Source: CAXMMR01 sp965198995 (GTDB lineage Bacteria > Pseudomonadota > Alphaproteobacteria > Acetobacterales > Acetobacteraceae). From it: a stretch of 64,000 nt of DNA. The stretch's first letter is position 1. Each line of letters opens with the position of its first letter. Below are positions 29,437 to 37,511 of this stretch, piece after piece. Under the pieces are notes generated by a model. It ran no database searches and was not told the DNA's origin. It was given only the letters and a program-made list of their open reading frames with translations. The stretch spans positions 620,001-684,000 of the forward strand of contig CBDAQG010000002.1 of assembly GCA_965198995.1 (NCBI GenBank), given 5' to 3'. Both the position numbers and the translations under genes were made by a program.

Positions 29437-30024
29437 CTACGCGGCTTCTTCCGTCTCCGGCACCGGCGGCGCCGGCACTGCCCGCCCTTCGCGCACCAGC
29501 CGCTCATTGGCCTGCGCCACCGCCGAATTCAGGTCGGTCTGGCTGCACAGCCCCAGGATCACCGGATCGCGAGGCTTGATGTTGGCGCTGTTCCAATGCT
29601 GCCGGTCGCGCACCTTCTGGATGGTGTCCTTGGTGGTGCCGAGCAGCTTGATCACCTGCGCCTCCGACAACTGCGGATACGACCGCAGCACATAGGCAAT
29701 CGCGTCCGGCCGGTCGTTGCGCTTGGCGACCGGCGTGTAGCGCGCGCCACGCTGCTTCTTCGGCATCAACTGCGCCGTCGCGTGCAGGCTCAGCCGCTGC
29801 TCCGGATCCGCCTCGCAGCGCGTGATCTCCGAGCTCGACAACTGCCCGTTCGCCACCGGGTCATAGCCGACAATGCCCTGCGCCACCTCGCCATCGGCAA
29901 TCGCCTGCACCTCCAGCGGATGCATGCCGACGAAATCGGCAATTTGGGTGAAGGTGAGGGCGGTCTTGTCGATCAGCCACACGGCGGTGGCCTTGGGCAT
30001 CAGCGGAAGCGTCATGACACTCAT
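29437..30024 (-). CDS. trcR: Cell-cycle transcriptional regulator TrcR (DUF1013)
   Basis: A 195-residue DUF1013 protein, a family confined to alphaproteobacteria and described as an essential cell-cycle regulator acting with RNA polymerase. It has an N-terminal AVWLIDKTALTFTQIADFVG helix-turn-helix-like region and MHPLEVQAIADGE. A second predicted HTH region follows, SEAQVIKLLGTTKDTIQKVR. It then has WNSANIKPRDPVILGLCSQ and a short C-terminal tail. ATG 30024 is used; ATG 30015 is possible. The TAG stop is next to the end of repeat copy R4. Identification as the family is firm. Confidence 0.93.
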   Translation of the reverse strand: MSVMTLPLMPKATAVWLIDKTALTFTQIADFVGMHPLEVQAIADGEVAQGIVGYDPVANGQLSSSEITRCEADPEQRLSLHATAQLMPKKQRGARYTPVAKRNDRPDAIAYVLRSYPQLSEAQVIKLLGTTKDTIQKVRDRQHWNSANIKPRDPVILGLCSQTDLNSAVAQANERLVREGRAVPAPPVPETEEAA

Positions 30025-30229
30025 CCTCGGCGCAGCACCGGGACGCGGTCGTCGCCGGAAAGCACCGGGAGCGGCCGCTCCCGGCTGCGCACCTGCAATC
30101 CTTGAGACAGGGGCTGATATGGGGTTGGCGCAGCCAACCGGTCAAGGGCGCGTGAGCGCAGGCAGGCCCAGACGATAATGGCCGGAGGCTTGCGCCCCCG
30201 GCCACTCGTCACATCGACCAGCCGGCCGA

Positions 30230-30715
30230 TCAGGCGACGCTTGAGGCGCCGTCCACCGTCGCGGCGTCGTTCGCCGCACTGTGATCGATCGTCGGACGAA
30301 CGGTCGTGCCGATCTGCACCCGGCGCGGCTTCAACGCCTCCGGCACCACCCGACGCAGGGTCACGTGCAACAGCCCAAGGCTGAGTGACGCATCCTCGAC
30401 GACGATGTGGTCGGCCAGCGCAAACCGGCGCTCGAACGCACGGCCGGCAATGCCGCGATGCAGCAGCTCCGCACCCGCCTGCTCGGCCACCCGGCCGGTC
30501 ACCACCAGCGTGTTGTCACGCACGGTGATCTCGAGATCCTGCTCGGCAAAGCCGGCCACCGCCATCACCAGGCGGTAGCTGTCCTCGCCAACCTTCTCGA
30601 TATTGTAGGGCGGGTAGGTCTGCGCCGAAGCGGTCGCCGACGCGGTGTCTGCCAGGCGCGCCAGACGATCAAACCCGATCGCGGAACGGAACAGCGGCGT
30701 AAAGTCGTAAGTCAT
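30230..30715 (-). CDS. Small heat-shock protein, Hsp20/IbpA type
   Basis: A 161-residue ATP-independent chaperone that holds unfolding proteins. The N-terminal YDFTPLFRSAIGFDRLARL is typical of IbpA-like class A sHSPs. The alpha-crystallin domain spans about residues 37-130 (YNIEKVGEDSYRLVMAVAGF; GRAFERRFALADHI), followed by a C-terminal extension. ATG 30715 follows AGGAGG at the usual spacing. The leader can fold over this site, and a sigma-32-like promoter lies upstream, so heat induction is expected. Confidence 0.95.
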   Translation of the reverse strand: MTYDFTPLFRSAIGFDRLARLADTASATASAQTYPPYNIEKVGEDSYRLVMAVAGFAEQDLEITVRDNTLVVTGRVAEQAGAELLHRGIAGRAFERRFALADHIVVEDASLSLGLLHVTLRRVVPEALKPRRVQIGTTVRPTIDHSAANDAATVDGASSVA

Positions 30716-30716
30716 G

Positions 30717-30742
30717 GAAAACCTCCTGCAAAGCAAGGTCCG
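30717..30742 (-). promoter_or_regulatory. Candidate ROSE-like RNA thermometer covering the hsp20 ribosome-binding site
   Basis: The minus-strand leader reads GGACCTTGCTTTGCAGGAGG just before the ATG. CCTTGC can pair with GCAGG across a TTT loop, with a wobble pair, hiding AGGAGG. A TTGCT segment opposite the Shine-Dalgarno is the hallmark of ROSE elements, common upstream of alphaproteobacterial small heat-shock genes. It is short and the full multi-stem ROSE structure was not established. Confidence 0.4.
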
Positions 30743-30810
30743 TTATGCCGTCCCAAAGGGCCCGGCGAGTATTCGTCCAAAGCCCCATCAGGGCGCCTTG
30801 GACGCACAAG

Positions 30811-30840
30811 AAATTAGGCAGCAGGAGGCCAAGGTTCAAG
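30811..30840 (-). promoter_or_regulatory. Candidate heat-shock (RpoH) promoter of hsp20
   Basis: On the minus strand CTTGAA (30835-30840) is followed after 16 nt by CCTAATTT (30811-30818), resembling the sigma-32 pattern CTTGAA/CCCCATNT. It lies about 95 bp upstream of the hsp20 start, leaving a leader long enough for a thermosensor. Confidence 0.4.
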
Positions 30841-30845
30841 CCAGA

Positions 30846-31057
30846 AAAAAGGCCAGGGGCTTTGCCCCTGGACCCCATTAAAGGCGGAGCCTTTAAAATC
30901 CATTCCTTACCCATGACCCTGTGGCGAGGTCGGTGGCGTGGGAAGTAGGATTGAATGGCTTCGCCAAGCAAGAAAGCAGGCTGATCAGGCCCTGACAAAT
31001 GGGGGTCTGGGGCCTCAGGCCCCAGCGGAGTCCAGAGGCAGAGCCTCTGGCCTTGCC
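30846..31057 (+). repeat. Structured intergenic element, copy R5 (best full-length copy)
   Basis: In order it holds: the A hairpin CCAGGGGC-TTT-GCCCCTGG; CCCCATTAAAGGC with the B hairpin AAAGGC-GGA-GCCTTTAAAATCC; a spacer with CCTTACCCATGA and GGCTTCGCCAAGCAAG; the C hairpin CTGGGGCC-TCA-GGCCCCAG; and the inverted A' hairpin CCAGAGGC-AGA-GCCTCTGG ending GGCCTTGCC against the rpmE stop. It is about 212 bp and separates rpmE from hsp20. Confidence 0.88.
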
Positions 31058-31285
31058 TTACGCCTTCTTGATACCCAGCCCGGCGAACTTCTTGTTGAAC
31101 TTCGCCACCTGCCCGCCGGTGTCCATCATCCGCTGCACGCCCGTCCACGCCGGGTGCGACTTCGGGTCGATGTCGAGCCGCAGCGTGTCGCCCGGCTTGC
31201 CCATGCAGGAGCGGGTGCGGAACTCGGTGCCGTCGGTCATGATGATGGTCACGTCATGGTAGTCGGGATGGATGCCGGACTTCAT
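31058..31285 (-). CDS. rpmE: 50S ribosomal protein L31
   Basis: A 75-residue large-subunit protein. It begins MKSGIHPDYHDVTIIMTDG and contains DIDPKSHPAWTGVQ, diagnostic for L31. The four zinc-ligand cysteines of C+ L31 are missing; a single Cys occurs at RSCMG. This is therefore a zinc-independent form, as in many alphaproteobacteria. The TAA stop is followed on its own strand by GGCAAGGCCAGAGG of repeat R5. Confidence 0.96.
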   Translation of the reverse strand: MKSGIHPDYHDVTIIMTDGTEFRTRSCMGKPGDTLRLDIDPKSHPAWTGVQRMMDTGGQVAKFNKKFAGLGIKKA

Positions 31286-31607
31286 GGTCTCGCCCCTCGT
31301 GCTGGCGCCCCCGATGCCGACCGGGCGCGCGAGCCGGCGTCATAGCGTCTGCCCCGCCCCGCCGCAACGCCGCCGTCCGGCAAGCAGTGGGACGACGCGC
31401 CGCCCATGCTAGCAATGCCTGAGCTGAGGCCTCCCCGGCGGCAACTCCGGACATCTTGCCTATAGGCAAGGCCTCCATAAACCTTTGAAAACAAACACAA
31501 TCGCTGCTGGCGGCACCGGGAGCAAACGCCCCGGCCACCCCTGCAGAAATCTTGCTGTATTTCGCCCTTTTCAAAACGCGCAGCTTTGTTGAAGCTGCCA
31601 GCTCGCC
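31286..31607. other. Gene-free stretch upstream of rpmE with a perfect 16-bp palindrome
   Basis: About 320 bp without a convincing gene. The part nearest the Spy-like gene (about 31440-31600) is clearly less GC-rich than the rest. It contains the perfect dyad CTTGCCTATAGGCAAG at 31455-31470, a possible operator about 170 bp upstream of rpmE. No promoter hexamers are clear. Confidence 0.45.
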
Positions 31608-32273
31608 TCAGCCGGGCCGCCGTCCCGCCGAGGCCTGGCTCTGGAACGCCTTGAACGCCGCGTCCGCCTGCTTCTTCTGATCGTCGGGCATGGCGTTGTA
31701 GAGCACCGCAAAGCTTGAAACGAGCCGGCTCATCTGCGCCGCATGCATCTGCGCGATGTCGGCGTAGGACTGCATGTCGGCCAGCGCGGTCATGCTCTCG
31801 GCGCCATGGCGGCGCTGCTCGGCGGCGGCGTCCATGTCGCGCGCATTCTGCCGCATGGTCTCGGCGAAGCCATCCCACAGCGGCTGCTGCGCGGCGGTGA
31901 TGTGCAGCTTCTCATGCAGGTCGGTGATCCGCTTCTCGACCTGGCTGAGCGTCGCCCGCACCTGCGGCGAGGGCTTCGCCGTGCTCGCCGCCGCGGCGCT
32001 GCCCGACGGCGCCGGGGTCGTCGGCGCCGGCGTCGTGCCGGCCGCGTCCGGCGCCGGCGTCACCGTGCCGGTCCCCGCCGGCGGCGCGCTCGGCGCCGGC
32101 GGGTTTGATGATGGCGGGCTCGATGACGGCGGGCTCGCTGACGGCGCCGCAGCCCCGTTGGTCGGCTGAGCTTGGCCTGCCGGGTCGGCCACGGCCACGC
32201 CCGCGGCAAGGCACGCCGCCAGCAGAACGCCGGCCGGCAAGCGGCCAAAGGAAGCGGACAGGCGACGTGACAT
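31608..32273 (-). CDS. Periplasmic Spy/CpxP-like (LTXXQ motif) protein
   Basis: A 221-residue exported protein. A signal peptide (LLAACLAAGVAVADPA) is followed by about 65 residues rich in Pro, Ser, Ala and Thr with repetitive PPSSSPPSSNPPAPS units (DNA tandem repeats around 32100-32150). The C-terminal half is helical. It carries two LTXXQ-like segments, RITDLHEKLHITAAQQPLW and an AVLYNAMPDDQKKQADAAF helix. This is the fold of Spy/CpxP chaperones that respond to envelope stress. Start ATG 32273; the open frame beyond it is an antiframe. It is divergent from the aminotransferase. Confidence 0.85.
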   Translation of the reverse strand: MSRRLSASFGRLPAGVLLAACLAAGVAVADPAGQAQPTNGAAAPSASPPSSSPPSSNPPAPSAPPAGTGTVTPAPDAAGTTPAPTTPAPSGSAAAASTAKPSPQVRATLSQVEKRITDLHEKLHITAAQQPLWDGFAETMRQNARDMDAAAEQRRHGAESMTALADMQSYADIAQMHAAQMSRLVSSFAVLYNAMPDDQKKQADAAFKAFQSQASAGRRPG

Positions 32274-32468
32274 GATGCTGCTCCGGGCGGGGTAGCTCCG
32301 CCTGCTACGCCGCCGCCGCGCCGCCGGCAACCGGCCGCAGCCCCGAAGCACGCCAGGCCGCCCGTCAATGACGGCGCTGGCCGCGCTCGGCCTGGTGGTC
32401 ACCTGCTTCGTCTGCGCCGCCGCCCGCGTAAACGCTTTGTTAACCCATCCCGTCTTAGCCTGCCGGCT
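32274..32468 (+). promoter_or_regulatory. Divergent promoter region before the aminotransferase gene
   Basis: About 195 bp between divergent genes. Close to the plus-strand start it has an A/T-richer stretch with TAAA-N7-TTAA at 32429-32443, a 7-of-8 match to the CtrA full site. No -35/-10 pair can be named with confidence. Confidence 0.3.
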
Positions 32469-33776
32469 ATGGACAGCACCGCTCAGCGTCGCTTCGACGA
32501 TCCCGCCGGCCCGATCCCCGGCACGCCGTCTCCGCAGCATGACTTTGCCCGCCTGACCGACGTGCCGCTGATGCGGCCGAACCCGGCCCGGCTCAGCGAG
32601 CACACCGAGCTCCTGCGCCAGATCGAGCAGAGCGGCATCTTCTCGAATTACGGCCCGGTGAACACCGAGCTTGAGGCCGGCTTCATCGCCCAGGTGTTTG
32701 GCGGGCAGGGCAGCTGCGTCACCGTCTGCAACGCCACCATCGGGCTGATGATGGCGATCCGCGCCGCAATCGGGCCGCGACCGGACCCGCGGCGCCGCTA
32801 TGCGCTGATGCCGTCCTTCACCTTCGCCGCCACCGCGCATGCCGCGCAATGGGCTGGGCTCACGCCGCTGCTTTGCGACATCGACCCGCTGCATTGGCTG
32901 CCCGATGCGGCTGACGAGGCACGCCTGCTGGCCCAGCATGGCGACGAGGTCGCGGTGGTGATGCCGTATGCGACCTTCGGCAACAGCCTCGACCTGCAAC
33001 GCTACGACGCCTTGTCGGCCCGCACCGGCATCCCCGCAGTGATCGACGCCGCCGCCTCGCTCGGCTCGCTCGATGCGAGCGGCCGGCAGTTCGGCGCCGG
33101 CTCGCCGCACAGCATCGTCTTCTCCATGCACGCGACCAAGACGTTCGCCGCAGCCGAGGGCGGGCTGATCTACTCCAACCGCGCCGAGACCATCGACACG
33201 CTGCGGCTGATGGGTAATTTCGGCTTCGGCGCGCCACGTGCCGCGACGATGCCGGGCATCAACTCCAAGCTGGGCGAGATCAGCGCCCTGCTCGGCCTGC
33301 TCAAGCTGCGCGAGTTCGACGCCATCATCGCGCATCGCGAGGCGATGACCCGCCTCTACCTTGAGAACCTGCCCGAGCTGCAGTTCCAGCGTCTGGTCGG
33401 CCTGCGTCAGGCCGTCGCCTTCGTGCCGTTCCTGCTGCCAAAGGAGCTTGCGCCGGCCCGGTCGGCGATCATGATGGCGCTCAAGGCGCGCGGCATCGGT
33501 TCGGGCGCCTATTTCAGCCCGCACCTCGCCGAGCAGCCCTGGTTTGGCGAGAGCTGCCGGTTCGAGGCGTTGCCGGTCAGCGACGACGTCGCCGGCCGGA
33601 TCGTCACCCTGCCGATGTCGGACATCATCACCCGCGACAACGTCCTGCGCGCCTGCGACGCCGTCCGGCACGTGTTGGCGGAGTTCACCGGCAGGCTGTC
33701 GTCGAACCGCTCGCGACGCGACCCGGCCTGGCATCCTGGCCAGGCACGGCCGTCAAGCCCGAGGCTGCACGCATGA
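32469..33776 (+). CDS. DegT/DnrJ/EryC1/StrS-family PLP aminotransferase
   Basis: A 435-residue sugar aminotransferase-like enzyme. Such proteins transfer an amino group to keto-sugars bound to nucleotides for surface glycans or antibiotics. LRQIEQSGIFSNYGPVNTEL and PSFTFAATAHAAQWAGL are family-typical. The Schiff-base Lys lies in HATKTFAAAEGG near residue 224, with the PLP-binding Asp in VIDAAASLG. The last 25 residues are a basic tail not needed by the fold. It overlaps the flavoprotein start by 4 nt, so the pair is co-translated. Confidence 0.9.
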   Translation: MDSTAQRRFDDPAGPIPGTPSPQHDFARLTDVPLMRPNPARLSEHTELLRQIEQSGIFSNYGPVNTELEAGFIAQVFGGQGSCVTVCNATIGLMMAIRAAIGPRPDPRRRYALMPSFTFAATAHAAQWAGLTPLLCDIDPLHWLPDAADEARLLAQHGDEVAVVMPYATFGNSLDLQRYDALSARTGIPAVIDAAASLGSLDASGRQFGAGSPHSIVFSMHATKTFAAAEGGLIYSNRAETIDTLRLMGNFGFGAPRAATMPGINSKLGEISALLGLLKLREFDAIIAHREAMTRLYLENLPELQFQRLVGLRQAVAFVPFLLPKELAPARSAIMMALKARGIGSGAYFSPHLAEQPWFGESCRFEALPVSDDVAGRIVTLPMSDIITRDNVLRACDAVRHVLAEFTGRLSSNRSRRDPAWHPGQARPSSPRLHA

Positions 33777-35185
33777 ACGCCATGCTCATGGCCGATTTCC
33801 GCCCGCAGGACGGCAACGACTTCGGCCGCGACTGGCAGCCCTGGCTCGCCGCCCAGACGCTGATTGTCGGCGGCGGCCCAGCCGGCTTCGCGCCGCTCGT
33901 CGCCGCCAGCAAGACCGGCAGCCTGGATGCGCTCCTGGCGCGCGGCGTCGTCATCGTCGAGCGTGGGTCCTCGACCGGCGGCGGCCGCATCGGCAACTAC
34001 CTGATCAGCTCCGATAGCGCGGCGGAGGCCTTCCTCAGCGCCGTGATCGGCAACCCGGATCCACGGCTCGCCGCCCTGGCCGACCATCCCGCAACCCGGG
34101 CCATCGAGCCGTTCCGCGGCGGCCCCGTGCCGCTGCCGCTCGTCGGCGACTTCATGACGATGATCGGCACCGCCCTCACGCGCATCGTCGACGCGTCGCC
34201 GGCTGGCAAGGTGCTCACCGGCTGCGAGGTGCTCTACAGCCGTCGTGACGATGGCGGCGTCTGGGTGTCCAGGCTGCGTCGGCTCTCCGACGGCCTGGAG
34301 GCCGATTGCGTCTCCCGCCAGCTCGTCATCGCCGCCGGCGGCCGTCAGACCGAGCAGCGCCTGCGCGAGGAGCCCGTCGTTGGCGAGCCGCTGCTGCCAC
34401 GCTACCAGGATCAGGTAACTCAGTCGGACGAGGTGCTGACAGCCGCCGGGCTCGCTCGTCTGGCAAGTCGCCTTGCTCGCAAGCCGCAGCCGAAAGTCGC
34501 CATCGTCGGTGGCTCAACCAGCGCGGTTGCGGTCGCCCACGCCCTGCTCACTCGCACGGCGCTCGACTTCGGCCCAGGCGACGTCACCATCCTGCACCGC
34601 CGTCCCCTGCGCGTCTTCTACCCCTCGCCCGGAGCGGCCCTTGCCGACGGGTATAACGAGTTCGGCCCTGAGGACATCTGTCCGATCAGCGGTTTCGTCT
34701 ACCGCCTGGCCGGCTTTCGGCTGGATTCGCGTGAGTTGGTCATGCGCCTGCGCGGCATCGGCAATCGGTCGGCCGAGCCGCGACTGGTGTCCCATCAACT
34801 TGGTCGTGAGGATGCGGCATCAAGCCGCGCCGCCCTCGATGCCGCTGACAGCATTATCGCCTGCATTGGCTACGTCCCTGCGGCATTGCCGCTGTATGAG
34901 GCCGACAGCTCCCGGATCACCCTGTCCTGCGCTCGCGGCACGCCGCTCGTCGACAGCCTCTGCCGCGTCCTGAACGTGACCGGGCAGCCGGTCGGCGACG
35001 TGTATGGCATCGGTCTTGCCGCCGGCTTCGTGCCGCGGGGGCGGTTAGGCGGCGAGCCAAGCTTTACCGGGCAGGCGAACGGACTATGGCTCTGGCAGAA
35101 CGACATCGGAGCACTCATCGCCGAAGCGATGCTCAGCCTGGTAGATTGTGGCCGGAGCAAAATCAGTCTGGCTGCGATCGCGTAG
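33773..35185 (+). CDS. FAD/NAD(P)-binding oxidoreductase, monooxygenase-like
   Basis: A 470-residue two-dinucleotide-binding flavoprotein. The FAD site is LIVGGGPAGFAPLVAA near residue 30. A second Rossmann motif, VAIVGGSTSAVAVAHALL, near residue 243 is likely for NADPH. DSIIACIGYVP near residue 365 resembles the ATGY motif of N-hydroxylating and class B flavin monooxygenases. The motifs are imperfect, so the exact subfamily is open. The 4-nt overlap with a sugar aminotransferase suggests a substrate made or used by that enzyme. The substrate is unknown. Confidence 0.75.
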   Translation: MNAMLMADFRPQDGNDFGRDWQPWLAAQTLIVGGGPAGFAPLVAASKTGSLDALLARGVVIVERGSSTGGGRIGNYLISSDSAAEAFLSAVIGNPDPRLAALADHPATRAIEPFRGGPVPLPLVGDFMTMIGTALTRIVDASPAGKVLTGCEVLYSRRDDGGVWVSRLRRLSDGLEADCVSRQLVIAAGGRQTEQRLREEPVVGEPLLPRYQDQVTQSDEVLTAAGLARLASRLARKPQPKVAIVGGSTSAVAVAHALLTRTALDFGPGDVTILHRRPLRVFYPSPGAALADGYNEFGPEDICPISGFVYRLAGFRLDSRELVMRLRGIGNRSAEPRLVSHQLGREDAASSRAALDAADSIIACIGYVPAALPLYEADSSRITLSCARGTPLVDSLCRVLNVTGQPVGDVYGIGLAAGFVPRGRLGGEPSFTGQANGLWLWQNDIGALIAEAMLSLVDCGRSKISLAAIA

Positions 35186-35402
35186 CGATCAAGGCAAGGG
35201 GCTTTGCCCCCCTTGACCCCCCAAAGCCCAGGCTTTGGAAACCCTCACTTGAAGGATTGCGGCTCAGGTCGTCCGCATTGAGCGTCGCAGCCACTAATAC
35301 GCTGCGCCAACTGAAAAAAAGCCGAGTGTTCCCCTGCTAGATATGGGGGTCTGGGGCCTCAGGCCCCAGCGGGTCGAGGGCAGAGCCCTCGCCATGCTTA
35401 GC
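35186..35402 (+). repeat. Structured intergenic element, copy R6
   Basis: The A hairpin is CAAGGGGC-TTT-GCCCC(CC)TTG. The B stem is changed to CAAAGCC-CA-GGCTTTG followed by GAAACC. A spacer follows, then the C hairpin CTGGGGCC-TCA-GGCCCCAG and the A' hairpin CGAGGGC-AGA-GCCCTCG. It lies between convergent genes. The altered but still paired stems show selection or copying of structure, not of sequence. Confidence 0.82.
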
Positions 35403-35423
35403 CTCCAAGCAGCCTCATCCGCA

Positions 35424-36371
35424 TCAGAGGTTCTGCACGATCGCCTGAGAGCTCGAAGGCTCCTCCAGCTCCAGAATGCTGACCCCCTCGATCCCCAAAA
35501 GCCGTGCTTCGCGCTGCATCTCGGCGCCGATTTCAACCGGGCTCATGCCGCCGTTCACCCGTTCGACGTAGCTTTGCAACGTCTTCGCATCAATCGGCTT
35601 CTGGATGACTTCCAGATAAAGCCGCGAAATGAACGCCTCGGTCGTCATGCTCAGCATCGGCCGAAGGCGGATGCGTCGAGCCTCAACGCGCGATGGAGCA
35701 GGCCGCGACGTGGCGGGCTGGATGCCGATGCGGCCAGACTGCAGCACCAGACGCTGCGAGAAGATCGCACCCGGCGCCTCGGCAGCGCTGATACGCCGGC
35801 GCCTATACTCATCGGACTCAAGCAGGCTGTGCCGCACGTCGTTGAAGTTCCGGCTGTCCGTCTTCAGCCGCTGCACGTAGTTCAGCAAGCCCGGCGGATC
35901 GGCATGCCGCCCCAGGATGTCACGATACAGCAGATCGATGATGTCCTCGATGCTGAGTCCCGCCGCCTCCGCCTCGTGATGCGTGGCTCCCGTCACCCAA
36001 GGACGCGGCGTGTTAACCGCCAGGATTTCCTCAAGCGTCAGCAGCGTGTCGGGCGCCGGCGGCGAGGGCGCGCCCTTTGGCGGCAGCAGCCGCTCATCCG
36101 TCTCGCCGATGACGAACCGCAGTTTGCCGAGCGCGTCCTGGTCCATCGCCTGGGCTTCGAACTCCAGTGCGAACCAGATGCGCCGCTTGGCCTCGGGATG
36201 AGGCACGCCGTCATCCCGACCGCATTCCGCCTGCAGCTTCTGCGCGATCGCCGATGCAACGACGAGGTTATCCAGAATGGCGCTGACCGTGACCGGATAG
36301 TCCGCCCGCGCATCATGACGCGCCCAGCCGACCGCCGCCGCCACGTCAAGCCGGGTGATCGCGCCTGGCAA
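35424..36371 (-). CDS. DUF4214 domain protein (two copies)
   Basis: A 315-residue protein with two DUF4214-like helical modules: LSIEDIIDLLYRDILGRHAD with LLESDEYRRRR following (about residues 135-190), and AFISRLYLEVIQKPIDAKTL (about residues 240-285). DUF4214 occurs in surface-layer, glycosyltransferase and phycobilisome-linker-like proteins. The N-terminal 120 residues are not recognised. A TTG start at 36371 directly after the glycosyltransferase stop is assumed because no ATG occurs for about 80 codons. It is the last gene of a three-gene minus-strand set. Confidence 0.75.
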   Translation of the reverse strand: MPGAITRLDVAAAVGWARHDARADYPVTVSAILDNLVVASAIAQKLQAECGRDDGVPHPEAKRRIWFALEFEAQAMDQDALGKLRFVIGETDERLLPPKGAPSPPAPDTLLTLEEILAVNTPRPWVTGATHHEAEAAGLSIEDIIDLLYRDILGRHADPPGLLNYVQRLKTDSRNFNDVRHSLLESDEYRRRRISAAEAPGAIFSQRLVLQSGRIGIQPATSRPAPSRVEARRIRLRPMLSMTTEAFISRLYLEVIQKPIDAKTLQSYVERVNGGMSPVEIGAEMQREARLLGIEGVSILELEEPSSSQAIVQNL

Positions 36372-36372
36372 C

Positions 36373-37509
36373 TCAGCTTACCGACGCATCAAGGCGGCCA
36401 TCCTGATCACGCCGGATCGCCGCCATCATCCGCTGGTAGGTGCGTGCCCAGGAAAATTGCGACGCCCAGTCCAGCGAACGCGAACGCACCTCCGCACGCC
36501 GAACCTCAAGATCGAACACGGCCGTGAGCAGCGCCCGCTCGAAGTCGGTCTTGCTGAACGGGTCGAAGTAATAGGCGCAGTCCCCACCCACCTCAGGGAT
36601 CGACGAACTGCGCGTGGTCACGCAAGGCACGCCAGCCGACAGCGCCTCCAGCACCGGCAAGCCGAACCCTTCAAACAGCGAGGGATAGACGACGATGGCG
36701 GCGTTGCAAATCAGCGCGATCTTGGCGGCCTCGTTGACGAAGCCGGGAAACAGGATGCTACCCGCCTCGTATTGCGCCTGCAGGCCAACCTGCCCGAGCA
36801 ACGTCTCAACACTCTCACCCCAGCCGAAGCGGCCCAAAAATACAACCCGAAAGCGCGACAGTATGTCAGGGTTTGCACTGATATAGGCTAGCACCTGGGT
36901 GATGTTCTTGCGCGGCTCGATCGTGCCGAGCACCAGCATGTAAGGCTCAGCCTGACGAGCCCCCGGCGCCGGTGCCGAGATGCCGCTGGCGGCGAGCGGC
37001 ATCGCCACCACACGCTCGGGCGGCACCTCGGGGAAATAGCGCAGCACGTCCGACCGCGTCGCCTCGGAGACGCAGAACGTCACGTCGTTGGTCAGGATAT
37101 CGGCTTCCATCGTCAGCGCGTGGTACTCGATGGTGTCCTGATGATGAAACTGCGGCGTCAGCAGCGTGCTGAGGTCATGCACGATCTGATATTCGCGGGC
37201 AAAACCACGCCGGCAGGTTTTGCGGTTCGGGAACAACGCCGCGTCGTTCGGCCCCAATGCGCTCGGCGCCGGCCGCAGCGGCGCTCGCTGCAAGTGCCAG
37301 ACCAGCATTTCACCGTTGCGCCGGTAGAGCAAGTCCTCGACCACCTGCCGCTCTACGAGCATTCGGCCAAAGAAGAACTCCGCCTCGCAACCGCTATCGC
37401 CAAGCATCTGCTCCGCGATGGCGGCCGTCACCTGTGAAATGCCGGTGTACTCGCGCTCGCGCAGCGGACCGATCTCGAGGTGCAACGGAATGGTCAGGCT
37501 GTCGGCCAC
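36373..37509 (-). CDS. Glycosyltransferase family 4 (group 1)
   Basis: A 378-residue GT-B enzyme that adds a sugar from a nucleotide donor. The C-terminal donor-binding half has MLVLGTIEPRKNITQVLAYI, VFLGRFGWG and the nucleotide/phosphate site PSLFEGFGLPVLEALSAGVP (E-x7-E). The N-terminal half shows YQIVHDLSTLLTPQFH. GTG 37509, 2 nt after the previous stop, is taken as start. It works in tandem with the upstream glycosyltransferase, probably on a surface polysaccharide or glycoprotein. Confidence 0.9.
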   Translation of the reverse strand: MADSLTIPLHLEIGPLREREYTGISQVTAAIAEQMLGDSGCEAEFFFGRMLVERQVVEDLLYRRNGEMLVWHLQRAPLRPAPSALGPNDAALFPNRKTCRRGFAREYQIVHDLSTLLTPQFHHQDTIEYHALTMEADILTNDVTFCVSEATRSDVLRYFPEVPPERVVAMPLAASGISAPAPGARQAEPYMLVLGTIEPRKNITQVLAYISANPDILSRFRVVFLGRFGWGESVETLLGQVGLQAQYEAGSILFPGFVNEAAKIALICNAAIVVYPSLFEGFGLPVLEALSAGVPCVTTRSSSIPEVGGDCAYYFDPFSKTDFERALLTAVFDLEVRRAEVRSRSLDWASQFSWARTYQRMMAAIRRDQDGRLDASVS

Positions 37510-37511
37510 GC

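Noticed and set aside
31455..31470. Palindrome considered as a Zur box controlling L31
   Set aside because: It does not resemble alphaproteobacterial Zur sites, and this L31 lacks the zinc-binding cysteines that make such control meaningful.
31608..33734. A 708-residue frame containing the Spy-like protein
   Set aside because: The N-terminal 487 codons are the antiframe of the DegT aminotransferase. The signal peptide begins at ATG 32273.
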